From contig JAUNGG010000004.1 in NCBI GenBank assembly GCA_030524635.1, forward strand, positions 1 to 50,076: 50,076 nucleotides of DNA. Reading direction: 5' to 3'. This document shows, piece after piece, positions 49,205 to 50,076 of this stretch; the stretch's first letter is position 1, and each line of letters opens with the position of its first letter. Origin of the DNA: Lachnospiraceae bacterium. GTDB lineage: Bacteria; Bacillota; Clostridia; Lachnospirales; Lachnospiraceae. The notes under the pieces are model-generated. The model was not told the DNA's origin. It was given only the letters and a program-made list of their open reading frames with translations, and searched no databases. A program made the translations under genes and the position numbers.

Positions 49205-50076
49205 TCAGTTCTTTACGATCTTATGCTCACCATTCTCGATTGTGATGATCAGCAGCTCCTTATCCATACGTCCGGTCTCATCGAAGGTGGTGGTGCCAGT
49301 TACACCATTCCAGGAAGTGGACTCAATATACTCATTCAGAACTTCTCCGTCCTTGTAATCCTTGCCGTCTGCGATACAACGCTCAACTGCATCCTTGATT
49401 ACATATACTGCATCATAGGACTGAGGTGCATTCTGGTCGTAGCCCTCACCGAACAGCTCGGTGTACTTCTTATCGAACTCCTGTACCTTCTCATCCGGGT
49501 TTGCTGCATCGAACGCGGTACTGATCATGATACCCTCAACTGCTGCGCCGCCTAAGTTGGTCAGCTCAGGAGAGTTGTAGCCCTGGCCGATTGCCTGAAG
49601 GCTGATGCCGTACTGCTGCATCTGCTTGCAGATCATAGCAACCTCGGTGTGATAACCCCAGAAGATCAGGAAATCCGGATTTGCCTTCTGCAGCTTGCCT
49701 AATACAACGGAGAAGTCGGTATCGCCTGCATTGTAAACTTCGCTGTCAACCATTTCCAGATTAAAGTCACCGCAGATGCTGCTTGCAATCTTGTATCCGC
49801 CGGTACCGAAGTCAGAGGACTCATACAGGATACCAAAGGTCTTCGCGCCCTTCTCCTCTGCCATGTACTTCATAACGTTTCTCATATGAAGCTCATCGGT
49901 TGCAGTCATCTGATAAATAAAGTCATTTCCGCTCTGGGTTACTGCAACGTTGGAAGATGCAGGTGTGATCTGCGGGATCTTTGCAGCCTTAGTGATCTCC
50001 ATGTTAGCCAGTGTACAGGAGGAAGCCTGTGCACCGATTACGGCGTTTACCTTATCCTGTTCAACCAGCTTCTGCA
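49205..50076 (-). CDS. livK: Liv-type ABC transporter substrate-binding protein, 5' end outside the window
   Basis: Only the C-terminal 289 or so residues are present; the frame stays open to the window edge. Features of type I periplasmic binding proteins are visible: KVNAVIGAQASSCTLA (at the edge), PQITPASSN, KTFGILYESSDFGTGGYK and VLGKLQKANPDFLIFWGY. Near the C-terminus are DAVYVIKDAVERCI and SWNGVTGTTTFDETGRM. Family members bind branched-chain amino acids, amides, urea or aromatic acids. With three dehydrogenases in the same operon, a hydroxylated or cyclic carbon source is as likely as leucine. Confidence 0.92.
   Translation of the reverse strand, partial: QKLVEQDKVNAVIGAQASSCTLANMEITKAAKIPQITPASSNVAVTQSGNDFIYQMTATDELHMRNVMKYMAEEKGAKTFGILYESSDFGTGGYKIASSICGDFNLEMVDSEVYNAGDTDFSVVLGKLQKANPDFLIFWGYHTEVAMICKQMQQYGISLQAIGQGYNSPELTNLGGAAVEGIMISTAFDAANPDEKVQEFDKKYTELFGEGYDQNAPQSYDAVYVIKDAVERCIADGKDYKDGEVLNEYIESTSWNGVTGTTTFDETGRMDKELLIITIENGEHKIVKN

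Noticed and set aside
1..50076. CRISPR arrays, tRNA or rRNA genes, insertion sequences, integrases
   Set aside because: None seen on reading both strands; no regular spaced repeats or transposase motifs apart from the degenerate antitoxin repeats.

Overview
The window looks like chromosome from an anaerobic, moderate-G+C Firmicute, most likely a gut Lachnospiraceae (Clostridia). The reasons are pyruvate:ferredoxin oxidoreductase, butyrate kinase with phosphate butyryltransferase, a T-box leader on aspS, AGGAGG-type ribosome binding sites, and a LytS/YesM-type sensor kinase. Most genes lie on the minus strand. I saw no rRNA, tRNA, insertion sequence, prophage or CRISPR array.

Layout. 1-2038: the N-terminal part of a sensor kinase whose frame breaks at the window edge, then ackA with a consensus promoter and a strong terminator. 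2039-17753: a catabolic island. On the minus strand the order is nifJ, leuB-like, short aconitase-like, LeuD-LeuC fusion, ptb, buk, DUF6198-type membrane protein, then a 2-hydroxycarboxylate transporter. On the plus strand are a LacI regulator and a two-gene unit (carboxyltransferase-like protein plus a carboxymuconolactone-decarboxylase-family protein). Near-identical operator-like sequences overlap the promoters of both arms. 17908-21644: an MFS transporter, then a polar amino-acid ABC system. 21819-25930: pyrC with a YjjG-like nucleotidase, a HAD phosphatase, a zinc-ribbon protein and DUF378. 26100-34977: a MoxR ATPase, VWA protein, DUF3783 protein, LRR protein and topB. This group is interrupted by an A+T-richer, oppositely oriented AAA/PD-(D/E)XK gene. 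35024-39542: LysR divergent from a galactarate dehydratase, then aspS with its T-box. 40276-42723: a NERD protein, hypothetical genes and a type III toxin-antitoxin locus (ToxN/AbiQ toxin with an RNA antitoxin region). 42821-50076: a Liv-type ABC transporter operon ending in three dehydrogenases (shikimate-dehydrogenase-like, YiaK-like, zinc alcohol-dehydrogenase-like).

How the genes may work together. The LacI-controlled island reads as a linear energy-yielding route: import of a 2-hydroxycarboxylate, aconitase-type isomerisation, oxidative decarboxylation by a LeuB-like enzyme to a 2-oxoacid, oxidation to acyl-CoA by PFOR, then Ptb and Buk giving an acid plus ATP. Citramalate to propionate fits every step, but the substrate is inference. 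Unusual details are an aconitase fusion with the swivel domain first, a second short divergent aconitase homologue, and a carboxyltransferase-family protein in which the lysine that is normally carboxylated is glutamate.

Other points of interest are the type III toxin-antitoxin locus, an apparent AAC (Asn) specifier in the aspS T-box, loss of the HExxH glutamate in the VWA protein, and a Liv operon paired with a shikimate-dehydrogenase homologue that lacks the usual substrate-binding serines. All starts and functions were judged by eye; no database search was run.
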